Shown: positions 44,272 to 54,288 of the stretch, piece by piece
How positions within the stretch are numbered: position 1 is the stretch's first letter
Layout of the letters: the number at the start of each line of letters is the position of its first letter
Source of the DNA: Xanthomonas campestris pv. badrii
GTDB taxonomy: Bacteria > Pseudomonadota > Gammaproteobacteria > Xanthomonadales > Xanthomonadaceae
Assembly: GCF_012848175.1 (NCBI RefSeq)
Contig: NZ_CP051651.1
Location: 310,001 to 374,000 of the forward strand
Direction of reading: 5' to 3'
Length of the DNA stretch: 64,000 nucleotides
The notes under the pieces: model-generated
Database searches by the model: none
What the model saw: only the letters and a program-made list of their open reading frames with translations
What the model was told of the DNA's origin: nothing
Translations under genes and position numbers: made by a program

Positions 44272-45174
44272 ATGTCGTCGGTGGAGGATTTCCTGGCGTA
44301 TCTGCAGGTCGAGCGGCAGGTCTCGGCCCACACGCTGGACGCATATCGGCGCGATCTAGCGGCACTGCTGAGCTGGGTGGCCGAGCAAACCAAAGACAGC
44401 GCCGCGCCGCTGGATGTCGCGCAGCTGGACAGCGCGCACCTGCGCCAGTTTGTCGCGGACGAACATCGGCGCGGTCTGTCCGCAAAGAGCCTGCAGCGGC
44501 GTCTGTCTGCCTGCCGCAGCTATTACGCCTGGTTGCTCAAGCATGGCCGCATCGCAGTCAGTCCTGCAGCGGCGCTGCGGGCGCCCAAAGCGCCGCGCAA
44601 GCTGCCGCAGGTGCTCGATGCCGACGAGGCCGTGCGCCTGGTCGAAGTGCCGACCGATGCGCCGCTGGGATTGCGCGATCGCGCACTGCTGGAACTGTTT
44701 TATTCGTCGGGGCTGCGCCTGAGCGAACTCTGTGCGTTGCGCTGGCGCGATCTGGATCTGGCCAGCGGCTTGGTGATGGTGCTGGGCAAGGGCGGAAAAC
44801 AGCGCCTGGTGCCGGTGGGCTCGCATGCGATTGCGGCCTTGCGGCAGTGGCAGCGCGACAGCGGCGGGCGGGCCGAAAGGCATGTGTTTCCCGGGCGTGC
44901 CGGCGGTGCGATTTCGCAGCGTGCGGTGCAGATCCGCATCAAGCAATTGGCCGTGCGCCAAGGCATGTTCAAGGACGTGCACCCGCACATGTTGCGGCAC
45001 AGTTTTGCCAGCCACATCCTCGAATCCTCCGGCGATCTGCGCGGCGTACAGGAATTGCTCGGTCATTCCGATATCGCCACCACGCAGATCTACACACACC
45101 TGGATTTCCAGCACCTGGCCAAGGTCTACGACGCCGCGCATCCACGCGCCAGGCGCAAGAAAGCGACTGAGTGA
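44272..45174 (+). CDS. xerC: Site-specific tyrosine recombinase XerC
   Basis: This is a chromosome-dimer resolution recombinase of 300 residues acting with XerD at dif. The N-terminal SAM-like domain starts VEDFLAYLQVERQVSAHTLD. The catalytic set is complete: Arg149 (SGLRLSEL), Lys173 (GKGGKQR), His239 and Arg242 (HPHMLRHSFA), His265 (LLGHSDIATTQ) and nucleophile Tyr274 (IYTHLD). The position downstream of dapF-DUF484 is the canonical one. No dif site was recognised in the window. Confidence 0.95.
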   Translation: MSSVEDFLAYLQVERQVSAHTLDAYRRDLAALLSWVAEQTKDSAAPLDVAQLDSAHLRQFVADEHRRGLSAKSLQRRLSACRSYYAWLLKHGRIAVSPAAALRAPKAPRKLPQVLDADEAVRLVEVPTDAPLGLRDRALLELFYSSGLRLSELCALRWRDLDLASGLVMVLGKGGKQRLVPVGSHAIAALRQWQRDSGGRAERHVFPGRAGGAISQRAVQIRIKQLAVRQGMFKDVHPHMLRHSFASHILESSGDLRGVQELLGHSDIATTQIYTHLDFQHLAKVYDAAHPRARRKKATE

Positions 45175-45255
45175 GCGGGCGTGTGCGCGATGTCAGCGAC
45201 ATCGCCGCATGATGCAAAAGATGTAGCGGTGGGCGCGTTCTGGGGAGGTGCTCAA

Positions 45256-45296
45256 AACCCCTCTCACCTCGCGAGAGGGGTTGGGGTGAGGGTACG
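45256..45296 (+). repeat. REP-like element, family B (copy 1)
   Basis: AACCCCTCTCACCTCGCGAG then AGGGGTTGGGGTGAGGGTACG: a CCCCTCTC/GAGAGGGG hairpin followed by the tail TTGGGGTGAGGGTACG. An inverted copy lies about 180 bp downstream. Confidence 0.7.
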
Positions 45297-45477
45297 TGCG
45301 CTAGTAGCCTCGATTTCTACGGCTAATTTCTTTCGAAAACGCTGTGAGGCTGAAACGCGCATGCGCCAATGTCATGGTCAAGACTGTGATCAGCACAGCG
45401 TCTCCTGCGCTTGCATCTCTTTGAAACATTACTGTCTAGAGCGTGTCTACGGGCGTCGGATTCAATGTCGGCGCAGG

Positions 45478-45516
45478 GACCCTCGCCCCAACCCCTCTAC
45501 CGGTGGGAGAGGGGCT
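45478..45516 (-). repeat. REP-like element, family B (copy 2, inverted)
   Basis: ACCCTCGCCCCAACCCCTCT then ACCGGTGGGAGAGGGGCTA, in the opposite orientation to copy 1. The 181 bp between the two copies contain no gene and no other recognised feature. Confidence 0.7.
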
Positions 45517-45628
45517 AGACGGCTGACGCGTCAGCGGGGCCTTGCGTCGCGTCCCCGCGGCGCTTCATCGCAGCGCGCTTGAACCCGGCAGGGGCGTCCC
45601 CACCTCCTTGGAAACCCCCGGAGGATCC

Positions 45629-46180
45629 ATGGACCCCAGCCAGAACCCCAACATCGTTCACGCCACCACCATCATTTCGGTGCGGCGCGGTGGACACGTC
45701 GCCGTCGCCGGCGATGGCCAGGTCACCCTCGGCCATACGGTCATGAAGGGCAATGCGCGCAAGGTGCGCCGGCTTGGCCGCGAGGGTCAGGTGCTGGCCG
45801 GATTCGCAGGCGCTGCGGCCGATGCATTCACCCTGTTCGAGTTGTTCGAAGCCAAGCTGGACAAGCATGGCCAGCTGACCCGTGCAGCAGTGGAACTGGC
45901 CAAGGATTGGCGCACCGAACGCCGCCTGGGCAAGCTCGAAGCCCTGCTCGCGGTGGCCGATAAAGAGACCTCGCTGATCATCAGCGGCACCGGCGATGTG
46001 ATCGAGCCGGAAGACGGCATCATCGCGATTGGTTCTGGCGGCTCGTATGCGCTGTCTGCTGCGCGCGCGCTATTGGCGCATACCGAGCTGGATGCCAAGA
46101 CCATCGCGACCGAGGCCATCAATATCGCCGGCGATATCTGCATCTATACCAATCGCAACGTGGTGGTCGAAGAGCTGTGA
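45629..46180 (+). CDS. hslV: ATP-dependent protease HslVU, peptidase subunit
   Basis: This is the proteasome-like threonine peptidase of HslVU (ClpQY), 183 residues. The catalytic Thr starts the motif [10 protein letters not shown]. Conserved [28 protein letters not shown] and NRNVVVEEL follow. The ATG at 45629 has GGAGGA just upstream. It places 12 residues before the presumed catalytic Thr13, a longer propeptide than the single Met of E. coli. No internal ATG or GTG lies next to the Thr. hslU follows after 112 bp. Confidence 0.95.
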   Translation: MDPSQNPNIVHATTIISVRRGGHVAVAGDGQVTLGHTVMKGNARKVRRLGREGQVLAGFAGAAADAFTLFELFEAKLDKHGQLTRAAVELAKDWRTERRLGKLEALLAVADKETSLIISGTGDVIEPEDGIIAIGSGGSYALSAARALLAHTELDAKTIATEAINIAGDICIYTNRNVVVEEL

Positions 46181-46292
46181 ATCGGGAGTGGAGAATCGGG
46201 AATCGCAACAGCGGTTTCGGCTCCACTTCAACGACCCAGGCTCTTGAATCCCGCTCTTGCGATTCCCCTTTCCCTATTCTCGATTCTCACAA

Positions 46293-47660
46293 ATGCCAAA
46301 TCCCGAAACCTCAACCATGACTCCGCGCGAAATCGTGCAGGAGCTCGACCGTCATATCGTGGGTCAGCACGATGCCAAGCGCGCCGTTGCCATCGCGCTG
46401 CGCAATCGCTGGCGTCGCATGCAGCTGCCTGAAGAGCTGCGCAACGAGGTGATGCCCAAGAACATCCTGATGATCGGCCCGACCGGCGTCGGCAAGACCG
46501 AGATCGCGCGGCGCCTGGCGACCTTGGCCAATGCCCCGTTCGTCAAGGTCGAAGCCACCCGCTTTACCGAGGTTGGCTACGTCGGCAAGGACGTGGAGCA
46601 GATCATCCGTGATCTGGCCGATACCTCGGTCAAGCTGTACCGCGAGCAGGCCAAGGTGCGCGTGCGCAACCAGGCCGAAGAACGCGCCGAAGACCGCATC
46701 CTCGATGCGCTGCTGCCGCGTCGCGCTGCCGGTATTGGTTTCGACCCGGAAGCCGCACGCAACGAGCCTTCGTCGCAGGACAACGATACCCGCATCAAGT
46801 TCCGCCGCATGCTGCGTAACGGCGAGCTGGACGAGCGCGAGATCGAACTGGACGTGGCCATCAACGCCAGCATGGACATCATGACCCCGCCGGGCATGGA
46901 GGAAATGGGCCAGCAACTGCGGCAGATGTTTGCCAACATCGGCAGCGGCAAGTCGCAGAAGCGCAAGCTCACCATCAAGGCCGCGCGTCCGCTGTTGATC
47001 GAAGAAGAAGCCGGCAAGCTGGTCAACGAAGACGATGTGCGCGCGGCGGCGATCGAGGCCTGCGAGCAGCACGGCATCGTGTTCATCGATGAAATCGACA
47101 AGGTCGCCAAGCGCGGCGAAGCTGGTTCCAGCGGTGGCGATGTCAGCCGCGAAGGCGTGCAGCGCGACCTGCTGCCGTTGGTGGAAGGTTCCAACGTGTC
47201 GACCAAGTACGGCACGGTCAAGACCGACCACATCCTGTTCATCGCTTCGGGCGCGTTCCATCTTGCCAAGCCCAGCGATCTGATTCCGGAACTGCAGGGC
47301 CGTTTCCCGATCCGGGTGGAGCTGACCGCGCTGACCAAGGCCGATTTCGTGCGCATCCTCACCGAGCCGAAGGCTGCCTTGATCAAGCAGTACGAAGCGC
47401 TGTTGCAGACCGAAGGCGTGTCGCTGAGCTTTGGTGCCGATGCAGTGGAACGCTTGGCCGAAATCGCTGCCCAGGTCAACGAGCGCCAGGAAAACATCGG
47501 CGCACGCCGACTGCACACGGTGCTAGAGCGCCTGCTGGATGGCTTGAGCTACGAAGCGCCCGACCGCGATGGCCAGAGCGTGACCGTGGATGCGGCCTAT
47601 GTGGACGCGCAATTGGGCGAGCTGGTGCAGGATCCGGACCTGAGCCGTTACATCCTGTGA
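46293..47660 (+). CDS. hslU: ATP-dependent protease HslVU, ATPase/unfoldase subunit
   Basis: This AAA+ unfoldase of 455 residues feeds substrates to Hsl[21 protein letters not shown] starts the N-domain; Walker A is GPTGVGKTE, the pore motif is GYVG, Walker B is IVFIDEIDK, and the sensor region is [12 protein letters not shown]. The inserted I-domain spans about 110-240, and the C-terminal ...LSRYIL tail activates HslV. The ATG at 46293 is used; the gap to hslV (112 bp) contains an imperfect palindrome of GGGAATCG and CGATTCCC type. A strong terminator follows. Confidence 0.96.
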   Translation: MPNPETSTMTPREIVQELDRHIVGQHDAKRAVAIALRNRWRRMQLPEELRNEVMPKNILMIGPTGVGKTEIARRLATLANAPFVKVEATRFTEVGYVGKDVEQIIRDLADTSVKLYREQAKVRVRNQAEERAEDRILDALLPRRAAGIGFDPEAARNEPSSQDNDTRIKFRRMLRNGELDEREIELDVAINASMDIMTPPGMEEMGQQLRQMFANIGSGKSQKRKLTIKAARPLLIEEEAGKLVNEDDVRAAAIEACEQHGIVFIDEIDKVAKRGEAGSSGGDVSREGVQRDLLPLVEGSNVSTKYGTVKTDHILFIASGAFHLAKPSDLIPELQGRFPIRVELTALTKADFVRILTEPKAALIKQYEALLQTEGVSLSFGADAVERLAEIAAQVNERQENIGARRLHTVLERLLDGLSYEAPDRDGQSVTVDAAYVDAQLGELVQDPDLSRYIL

Positions 47661-47716
47661 TCGGCCGCCGTCTGCATGCTTGCGGTGAAACATGCAAGCC
47701 GGCAGTGGTTAAACGA

Positions 47717-47742
47717 GGACCCGCCAACGGCGGGTCCTTTTT
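47717..47742 (+). terminator. Rho-independent terminator of hslVU
   Basis: GGACCCGCC-AAC-GGCGGGTCC followed by TTTTT: a perfect 9-bp stem about 57 bp after the hslU stop. Confidence 0.92.
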
Positions 47743-48446
47743 GTCGTGGCGATCTTGTCTCTTCAGTGCTCGACGCCGATGTCAGTGGTCGCCCTGAAGA
47801 CAGTCGTCGCACCAGCGGCATGGGTCGCATCGTGCGCTGCAACTGTGCCGCGCCGCATACGTCGACCTGCCAGTGGCTGGCGACCCAGCGACGCGGCATT
47901 CGCCGTCGTCGGTCAGCGCAGACTGGCGCTGTAGCGTTGGATCAACACCGCGCCAAGGTGCGCACGGGCGTTGACTGCGGGATCCGTCAGTACAGGCTGC
48001 TGCGACGTATCAAGCCGGCTCCCGCTAGCCGCTGGGGGTCTGGCGGCCAGCGCAGACCCGGCAACCGGGCCACCGACGTTCAATCCGACACCTGCCGCCT
48101 GTCCTTCTCCCGCCTGCGGGAGAAGGTGCCCGAAGGGCGGATGAGGGCAGCGCGCATGGTCCGCTGGGAGCAACCCTGAAGCCCACGCATCTACCGGCGC
48201 CACCGGCAACACGCCCGGGGCCGCACCTGCCACTTCCATGGCCGGCTGCGCCGTGGCGCGGCCGGGTATTACGACATCTGGCACTGCCATCGAACGATCC
48301 CGCCGTGGGCAAAGCGCGAGCCTAGCGTCGTGCATGTCAAGGCGCGTTGACGTCGGCAACGGGCAATGCGTCACCGGCAGCTTGCAAGGCGTTGGCCGCA
48401 CGCGTGGAAATCGCGAGGCCAGCTGTCGCGGGAACCCGGCAGGCGC
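47743..48446. other. Gene-free region with a family A REP element
   Basis: About 700 bp without a recognisable gene. A REP-like family A copy lies at 48103-48148 (CCTTCTCCCGCCTGCGGGAG then AAGGTGCCCGAAGGGCGGAT, then GAGGG). Nothing else is evident. Confidence 0.55.
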
Positions 48447-48902
48447 TCAATCCTCGCCGATGTCCTCGTTCCACACATCCGGATTGGCGGCGATGTAGCC
48501 GCCGAGCAGGTCGATGCATTCCTGGCTTTGCAGGTCGATCACGTTGACGCCGTGCTCGCGCAGCCAGGCGACACCGCCCTGGAAGGTGACCGATTCGCCC
48601 ACGACCACGGTGCCGATATTGAACTGGCGCACCAGCCCGCTGCAGTACCAGCACGGAGCCAGCGTGGTGACCATGATGGTGTCCTTGTAACGCCGCTGGC
48701 GGCCGGCCTTGCGAAAGGCGTCGGTTTCGCCGTGCACGGAAGGGTCGTTTTCCTGCACGCGGCGATTGTGGCCGCAGCCCAGCAGGCGCCCATCGTTGTG
48801 ATACAGCGCCGCACCGATCGGAATGCCGCCTTCGGCCAGGCCCTGGCGGGCTTCGGCGATGGCGGTGTCGAGCAGGGCACGGTAGTCGGGGGTGGTGATC
48901 AT
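48447..48902 (-). CDS. Cytosine/nucleoside deaminase family protein
   Basis: This is a zinc deaminase of the CDA/tRNA-adenosine deaminase fold, 151 residues. Zn ligands and catalytic Glu are His57 and Glu59 (SVHGETDAF) plus Cys84 and Cys87 (LAPCWYCSG). LAEGGIPIGAALYHNDGRLL precedes them, and the C-terminus (GVNVIDLQSQECIDLL) resembles yeast-type cytosine deaminases rather than TadA. The ATG overlaps the stop of the GNAT gene (ATGA), so the two form an operon. Substrate (cytosine or other nucleobase) is not certain. Confidence 0.85.
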   Translation of the reverse strand: MITTPDYRALLDTAIAEARQGLAEGGIPIGAALYHNDGRLLGCGHNRRVQENDPSVHGETDAFRKAGRQRRYKDTIMVTTLAPCWYCSGLVRQFNIGTVVVGESVTFQGGVAWLREHGVNVIDLQSQECIDLLGGYIAANPDVWNEDIGED

Positions 48903-49399
48903 GTGGGCTCCAGAGGCGCCGCGCCGGCAGGGCGCAGCATGTCGAGGTGGGGAATGCCGTCTTCCAGGTATGGTGCCGATGCCGGCGCAAACCCGTGCGC
49001 GGCGTAGAACGCTTGCAGATGTGCCTGTGCGCCGAGTTGAATGGCGCTGCCCGGCCAATGCGCATGCACCAGCTGCAGGCCGTGCTGCATCAAGGCATGG
49101 GCCAACCCGCGACCGCGAAACGCGCGGCCGATCACCACACGCCCGATGCTGGGCTCGGGATAGCTCAGCCCCGGCGGCAGTGCGCGCAGATAGGCGGCCA
49201 GCTCGCCGGTGTCGGTCGTTCCAAGCAGATGCAGCACACCCGGGTCGGTGTCCTTGCCATCCAGCTCGGGATAGGCGCAGCGCTGCTCCACCACGAACAC
49301 GTCGGTGCGCAGCTTCAGCAGCGCATACAGCTGCGCGGTGCCGAGCTGGGCAAAGCGCAGTGATTGCCACTGCAGTTGGAGGGGCGTGGAAGAGGGCAT
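48899..49399 (-). CDS. ElaA-like GNAT N-acetyltransferase
   Basis: This cytoplasmic acetyltransferase has 166 residues. The N-terminus (LYALLKLRTDVFVVEQRCAY) is typical of ElaA; the acetyl-CoA-binding motif A region is SIGRVVIGRAFRGRGLAHAL, with Q/RxxGxG/A as RAFRGRG. AHLQAFYAAHGFAPASAPYL closes the fold. An upstream start at 49576 would run into the efflux gene region; the ATG at 49399 fits the family N-terminus. It is translationally coupled to the deaminase. Confidence 0.85.
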   Translation of the reverse strand: MPSSTPLQLQWQSLRFAQLGTAQLYALLKLRTDVFVVEQRCAYPELDGKDTDPGVLHLLGTTDTGELAAYLRALPPGLSYPEPSIGRVVIGRAFRGRGLAHALMQHGLQLVHAHWPGSAIQLGAQAHLQAFYAAHGFAPASAPYLEDGIPHLDMLRPAGAAPLEPT

Positions 49400-49460
49400 C
49401 GCTGCATGATAGCGGCTGCATCGTGCGCGCAGGCGCCGTGCAGCATGCCGATGGCTGCGC

Positions 49461-50549
49461 TCAGTCGACGGCGCTGGCGGTGTCCACGGCCACCACCACC
49501 GACATGCCAGGGCGCAGTCGCGCGGCCAGCGGTTGATTTGGGTCGACGCTGATCCGCAGCGGGATGCGTTGGGCAATCTTGACGAAGTTGCCGGTGGCGT
49601 TGTCGGCCGGCAGCACGCTGAATTCCGAGCCGGCGGCCGGCGAGATCTCCTGCACGCGGCCGCGCAGGGTCGCGTTGTTCAACGCATCCACGGTGAAGCT
49701 GGCGCGCTGCCCGATACGGATCTTCGCCATCTGGGTTTCCTTGAAGTTGGCCACCACCCACAGCGTGTCCGGTACCAGCGCCATCAGCTGCGTGCCGTTG
49801 GTGACGTAAGCGCCCTGGCGCACGCCGAGCTGGCCGAGCTGGCCATCGCGCGGGGCCAGGATGCGGGTGTTGTCCAGGTTGATCTGCGCCAGTTGCTGCG
49901 CGGCCTGCGCATTGGCCACCGCGGCCTCCAGCGCGGCGCGGTTGACGGTGACGCTGCGGGCGTTTTCTTCGGCCGCCTGCACTGCGGCGCGCGCCTGCGT
50001 CACGCCCGCTTCGGCCTGCGCGCGCGCCGCGAACGCAGTGTCGCGGTCCTGCTCGGACACCAGCTTCTGGTTGGCCAGCTGCTGCGCGCGGGCATAGGCC
50101 GAGCGGGTGCGTTCGCGCTGGGCCTGCGTGCTGCTCAGCGCTGCACGCTGTTCGGCGATGGTGGCCTGCGCGCCATGCCGCTGCTGCTCCCAGTTGGCGA
50201 GATTGGCCTGCGCGGTCTGCACCTGCGCCTTGGCCTGTTCCAGTTGCTGGGCATAGATGCGGTCGTCGATGGTAGCCAGCAGCTGGCCGCGTGTGACGTG
50301 CGCAAAATCCTGCACCGACACCTGTGTGACATAGCCGCTGACCTGCGGCGCGATCACCGTGATCTGCCCGTGCACCATGGCGTTCTCGGTGCGTTCGATG
50401 GCGCTGACGAACGGCGGCAGCCGCCAGGCATACAGCACCAGCGCCACGCCGATCAGCGCCAGGCCGCCAAACCCGACCGCGCCGGTGATGCGACGGCGGC
50501 GGCGACGTTGCCGGTCGGCGATAGGGGAGGACTCTGCAGGTGTATTCAT
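49461..50549 (-). CDS. HlyD/EmrA-type membrane fusion protein
   Basis: This is the periplasmic adaptor of a tripartite efflux pump, 362 residues. An Arg-rich cytoplasmic start is followed by one TM (about 22-42; AVGFGGLALIGVALVLYAW). A biotinyl-lipoyl-like half (VIAPQVSGYVTQVSVQDF), a long coiled-coil hairpin (about 95-215) and the second lipoyl half (TRILAPRDGQLGQLGVRQGA) follow, then a beta-barrel domain. The ATG at 50549 overlaps the upstream MFS gene stop (ATGA). No outer-membrane channel is next to it, so a TolC homologue elsewhere would be needed. Confidence 0.88.
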   Translation of the reverse strand: MNTPAESSPIADRQRRRRRRITGAVGFGGLALIGVALVLYAWRLPPFVSAIERTENAMVHGQITVIAPQVSGYVTQVSVQDFAHVTRGQLLATIDDRIYAQQLEQAKAQVQTAQANLANWEQQRHGAQATIAEQRAALSSTQAQRERTRSAYARAQQLANQKLVSEQDRDTAFAARAQAEAGVTQARAAVQAAEENARSVTVNRAALEAAVANAQAAQQLAQINLDNTRILAPRDGQLGQLGVRQGAYVTNGTQLMALVPDTLWVVANFKETQMAKIRIGQRASFTVDALNNATLRGRVQEISPAAGSEFSVLPADNATGNFVKIAQRIPLRISVDPNQPLAARLRPGMSVVVAVDTASAVD

Positions 50550-52195
50550 GGGCGCGCGCTGGAAGCAGGAGAGGAGGGAGAGGCGGCAGAGCGCAGATAG
50601 CGCCGCCACACCAGCACGGACAGGATCCACAGTCCGGTGGCGATGGCAATGCAGCCGATCAGCAGAAACACATCGTTATAGGCCAGCACATTGGCTTCGC
50701 GGGTGGCCACGCTGCCCAGCGCACGCACGCCCTGGGCCTGGCGCAAGGTCGGGTCGCCGATGCTGCTGCCGTACGCGCTTGCATAGGCCTGCACGCGCGC
50801 GGCCACCTGCGGGTCGGTCAGCACCAGGTGCTCCACCAACTGGCTTGAATGGTATTTCTCGCGCACCACCTGCACGCTGCCCAGCAGCGCGCTGCCCAGC
50901 AGGCCACCCATGTTCTGCGCCATGCCGAACAGCACGATGAAACTGATCAGGTTGCCGGGCTGCGCAATCACCCGGCCGATGCCGGCCACCATCGCCGGGC
51001 CGATGAAGAAGGTGCTGCCGAAGGCGAGCAGGAACTGGCTGACATACATCTGCTCGGGGCGGGTGAGGCTGGTGGCATCGGCATCCATGAAACAGCCGAT
51101 ACAGATGGCCGCCACCGCGATGACCAGGTGTTCGCCGATGCGCGCCGGATTGATCAGCCACGCACTGGCGGCCACGCCGACCACCGCGCCCAGCAGCATC
51201 AGCGCGAACAGGGTCTGCAGCTGGGAGTTGGCCAGGCCCAGGGTCTGGAAGAAGCCGATCGCACCAGTGCTTTGTTCGGACAGCACCAGCCGGATCAGCA
51301 GGATGGCCAGGCCCAGCCGCAGCATGTCGCCGCTGGCCAGCCAGCGCGTGTTGATCATCGGGTTGCGGCGGTTGTGCTCGATCCAGGTGGCCGCGCACAG
51401 CAGCACGATCGAGGACGCCAGCACCATGCCCAGCCACGGGGTGCTGGTCCACCACAGCAGCCGGCCCAGCGACAGTACCGCGGCCAGGCCCGCCGCCCCG
51501 GTGGCGAACAGGCCGAAGGTGAAAAAATCCAGCGGCTCGAATACCCGGTAGCGATCCCCCGGCGGCAGTTTGAGCGCCAGCACGCACGCCAAGGCGAACA
51601 CCGCCAGCCCGAACTCGAACAGGTACAGCCCCTGCCACTGCCCGAATTCGAGCAGGTCGGTGGAAAACACCCGCGCCAGCGGCAACGCCAGCTGGGTGAT
51701 GCCCAGCCCCAGGACCACCGCCTTGAGGCGGTATGTGTTGGGGAAGGCCTGGATCACGTAATACAGCCCCAGCGAGCTGAGCGCCGCGCCCACCAGCCCA
51801 TGCGCCGCACGCACGGTGATCGCCGAACTCAGGCTGTGCACAAACAGATGGGCGAAGGCGATGGCCGCGTATAGCGCCAGGAAGATCTCGGTGAACCGGC
51901 GCAGCCCGAACTGCTGGCGGAACTTCACCAGCAGCAGGTTGGCCGACATGTTGGTCATCACATAGGCGGCCGGCAGCCACGCCATTTCAGTGCTGTAGGC
52001 GCCCAACGTGCCTTGCAGATACGGCAGGTTGGCAGTGACCAGCGCATTGCTCAGGCCCCCGGTCAGCGCCACCACCACGCCCACCAGCCCGTACTGGATG
52101 CGGCGCCGGGTCGGATGCAAGGGCGTGGAGGCCGACCCGGGCAGGGTGGGCTTTTCGTGGGGCTGCCAGTCGCGCTGAACATACTTGTCGCGCAC
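50546..52195 (-). CDS. DHA2-family MFS efflux transporter (EmrB-like)
   Basis: This is an inner-membrane drug/proton antiporter with about 14 hydrophobic segments, 549 residues from GTG 52195. Features are [20 protein letters not shown] (TM1), [29 protein letters not shown], and [20 protein letters not shown] as motif C-like region. The frame stays open to an ATG at 52342, but that would overlap the divergent ubiE gene, so the GTG is chosen. The sequence is less canonical than EmrB: TM2 motif A (GxLaDrxG) is not evident. Substrates are unknown. Confidence 0.83.
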   Translation of the reverse strand: MRDKYVQRDWQPHEKPTLPGSASTPLHPTRRRIQYGLVGVVVALTGGLSNALVTANLPYLQGTLGAYSTEMAWLPAAYVMTNMSANLLLVKFRQQFGLRRFTEIFLALYAAIAFAHLFVHSLSSAITVRAAHGLVGAALSSLGLYYVIQAFPNTYRLKAVVLGLGITQLALPLARVFSTDLLEFGQWQGLYLFEFGLAVFALACVLALKLPPGDRYRVFEPLDFFTFGLFATGAAGLAAVLSLGRLLWWTSTPWLGMVLASSIVLLCAATWIEHNRRNPMINTRWLASGDMLRLGLAILLIRLVLSEQSTGAIGFFQTLGLANSQLQTLFALMLLGAVVGVAASAWLINPARIGEHLVIAVAAICIGCFMDADATSLTRPEQMYVSQFLLAFGSTFFIGPAMVAGIGRVIAQPGNLISFIVLFGMAQNMGGLLGSALLGSVQVVREKYHSSQLVEHLVLTDPQVAARVQAYASAYGSSIGDPTLRQAQGVRALGSVATREANVLAYNDVFLLIGCIAIATGLWILSVLVWRRYLRSAASPSSPASSARP

Positions 52196-52281
52196 GCAAT
52201 GCTCGCGGGGCCGGTTGCAGAAGAGGTCGCAGTGTGGTCCGGTTGCGGTCACGGTGGCGTCAGCAGTGCGATAATCCCCCC
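52196..52281. promoter_or_regulatory. Divergent promoter region, MFS pump and ubiE
   Basis: 86 bp separate the MFS GTG and the ubiE ATG. GATAAT (52270-52275) occurs 6 bases before the ubiE start and may be a -10-like sequence, or coincidence. No regulator gene is adjacent. Confidence 0.3.
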
Positions 52282-53043
52282 ATGAGCGAATCCCCCTATA
52301 CCTCCGGTACCACCCATTTTGGCTTTCGCGATGTCGCTGCAAAGGACAAGCAGAAGCTGGTCGGCGAAGTGTTCACCTCGGTCGCGCGCAATTACGACCT
52401 GATGAACGACCTGATGAGCCTGGGCGTGCATCGCGCCTGGAAACGCTACTTCGTTGCCACCGCGCAGGTGAAGCCGGGCGACCGGGTGCTGGACCTTGCC
52501 GGCGGCACCGGCGACATCGCCGTGCTGCTGAAGGAGCGCGTGGGCGATGAAGGTGCGGTGGTGCTGGGCGACATCAATGCCGGCATGCTGTCGGTGGGCC
52601 GCGACCGGCTGACCAACCGCGGTCTGGTGGCCGGCTTCGATTACGTGCAATGCAACGCCGAAGCGCTGCCGTTCCCGGACCAGAGTTTCGACCTGGTCAC
52701 GATTTCCTTCGGCCTGCGCAACGTGACCGACAAGGACGCCGCATTGCGCGAGATGTACCGCGTGCTGAAGGTGGGCGGCCAGGCGCGCGTGCTGGAATTC
52801 TCCGAGGTCACCGCCGAATGGTTCAAGCCGATCTACGACTTCCACTCGTTCAAGATCCTGCCCAAGCTGGGCCAGCTGTTCGCACGCGATGCCGACAGCT
52901 ACCAGTACCTGGCCGAGAGCATCCGCAAGCATCCGCCGCAGGATTCGCTCAAGGGCATGATGGGCGAGGCCGGGTTTGCGCGTTGCCACTACAAGAATCT
53001 CACTGGCGGCATCGTGGCGATCCACTCCGGCTACAAGATCTGA
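52282..53043 (+). CDS. ubiE: Ubiquinone/menaquinone biosynthesis C-methyltransferase
   Basis: This SAM-dependent methyltransferase of 253 residues acts on the demethyl-quinol ring in ubiquinone (and menaquinone) synthesis. It has [25 protein letters not shown] at the N-terminus, the SAM motif [48 protein letters not shown], and [15 protein letters not shown] at the C-terminus. Length is standard. It is divergent from the efflux operon. Confidence 0.95.
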   Translation: MSESPYTSGTTHFGFRDVAAKDKQKLVGEVFTSVARNYDLMNDLMSLGVHRAWKRYFVATAQVKPGDRVLDLAGGTGDIAVLLKERVGDEGAVVLGDINAGMLSVGRDRLTNRGLVAGFDYVQCNAEALPFPDQSFDLVTISFGLRNVTDKDAALREMYRVLKVGGQARVLEFSEVTAEWFKPIYDFHSFKILPKLGQLFARDADSYQYLAESIRKHPPQDSLKGMMGEAGFARCHYKNLTGGIVAIHSGYKI

Positions 53044-53224
53044 CGCCGCGGCATCGAGGCTGGCATGCGGCGCACTGGGTGCTGCATGACTGCGCAAGTG
53101 CTCGTGTTCGCTTCGCGCCGGTTGCTGCCTGCATCGGCGTGCGCACCGCCAGGTTCTGCGACTTCCGTCGCGTTGGCTCCACCAGCGGTCGGCGACACTA
53201 GGCGCCCCTTTGCCGGAGAGTTGG

Positions 53225-54115
53225 ATGCGCTTGTACGCCGGGCTCTCGCGCGTGTTTCCCCGTTCCTTCAGCGCCAAGCTGCTGGCGGTGACCTTTGTCG
53301 GCATCCATCTGCCGCTGCTGTTGCTGATTGCATGGCTGGCCTCGCAAAGCGAACTGGGCGGGCACCTGCTGTGGTCGGTGATCATCGTGGCGCTGCTGGC
53401 AACGCTGGCCGGCACTGCCTTGACGCTTTCGGCCCTGTACCGGCTGCTGGCGCCACTGCGTATCGCCGCCGATGCACTGGATACCTACTACGCCGACCAG
53501 CGCCTGCCCAGCCTGCCCGAGCATGGCGATGACGAACTGGGCCGGCTGCTGCGCGGGATCAACCGCAGCCTGCGCGGCATCGATGCCGGCATGCGTGACC
53601 TCAAGAAGCACGCCCTGTTCGACCCGCTCACCGAGGCGCTGAACCGACGCGGCTGCGAGCAGGCCATGCGCGATTCGGTGGCCGCCGCGCAGCGCGAAGG
53701 CTGGCCGTTCGTGCTGTTCGTGCTGGACATGGACAACCTCAAGCCGATCAACGACCGCTTCGGGCACTTGGCCGGCGACCGCGTGCTGGTGCGTCTGGTG
53801 GAATCGGCCTACGGCTGGCTGGGGGCGCAGGACTGGATCGGCCGTTGGGGGGGCGACGAATTCCTGGTTGGCGTGCATGCCGGCGAGGACGAGGCCACGC
53901 TCAAGCTCAATCAATGGCTGTCCATGCTCGAACGCGAAGACGGTGAGGAAGCGCCGTTGCACCTGAGCGCGGGCAGCGCGGTTTACGCACAGGGGGTGGA
54001 TGCGACCGAGCTGTATCGGCGTGCGGATGCGGCGATGTACCGTGCCAAGTTTTCCGGCGGCCGGCGCCTGGTGCGCGACGGGCATGACACGCCGCGCGGT
54101 CATCCGGTGACCTGA
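53225..54115 (+). CDS. Membrane-anchored diguanylate cyclase
   Basis: 296 residues. Two TMs (about 20-45 and 50-75) are separated by a very short periplasmic turn, then a HAMP-like linker (RLLAPLRIAADALDTYYA), then the GGDEF domain (DPLTEALNRRGCEQ, VLDMDNLKPINDRFGHLAGD, active loop WGGDEFLVGV at 208-217). The position of the I-site is GAQD, so RxxD product inhibition is missing. The ATG at 53225 has GGAGAG just upstream; a TTG at 53210 is the alternative. With almost no extracellular domain it probably senses through the membrane or a partner. Confidence 0.88.
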   Translation: MRLYAGLSRVFPRSFSAKLLAVTFVGIHLPLLLLIAWLASQSELGGHLLWSVIIVALLATLAGTALTLSALYRLLAPLRIAADALDTYYADQRLPSLPEHGDDELGRLLRGINRSLRGIDAGMRDLKKHALFDPLTEALNRRGCEQAMRDSVAAAQREGWPFVLFVLDMDNLKPINDRFGHLAGDRVLVRLVESAYGWLGAQDWIGRWGGDEFLVGVHAGEDEATLKLNQWLSMLEREDGEEAPLHLSAGSAVYAQGVDATELYRRADAAMYRAKFSGGRRLVRDGHDTPRGHPVT

Positions 54116-54288
54116 ACGCAGCTGCATCTGCCGAGGCCTCCATGCGCCGGCTCCCTGGGCCGAGGGCTGCGCGCCACATTCTGCCAGCCATCCTTGACTC
54201 CCGCTGCCAGTCGGCCGATCGGCGGCCGCGCGGGCAGCCAAGGGCGCGTAGCGCTAAAATGCCTGATTCCTTCGCTGCGGTGCCGTCG

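Noticed and set aside
47743..48446. Possible small genes between hslU and the deaminase
   Set aside because: All frames are short, cross a REP element and lack start signals.
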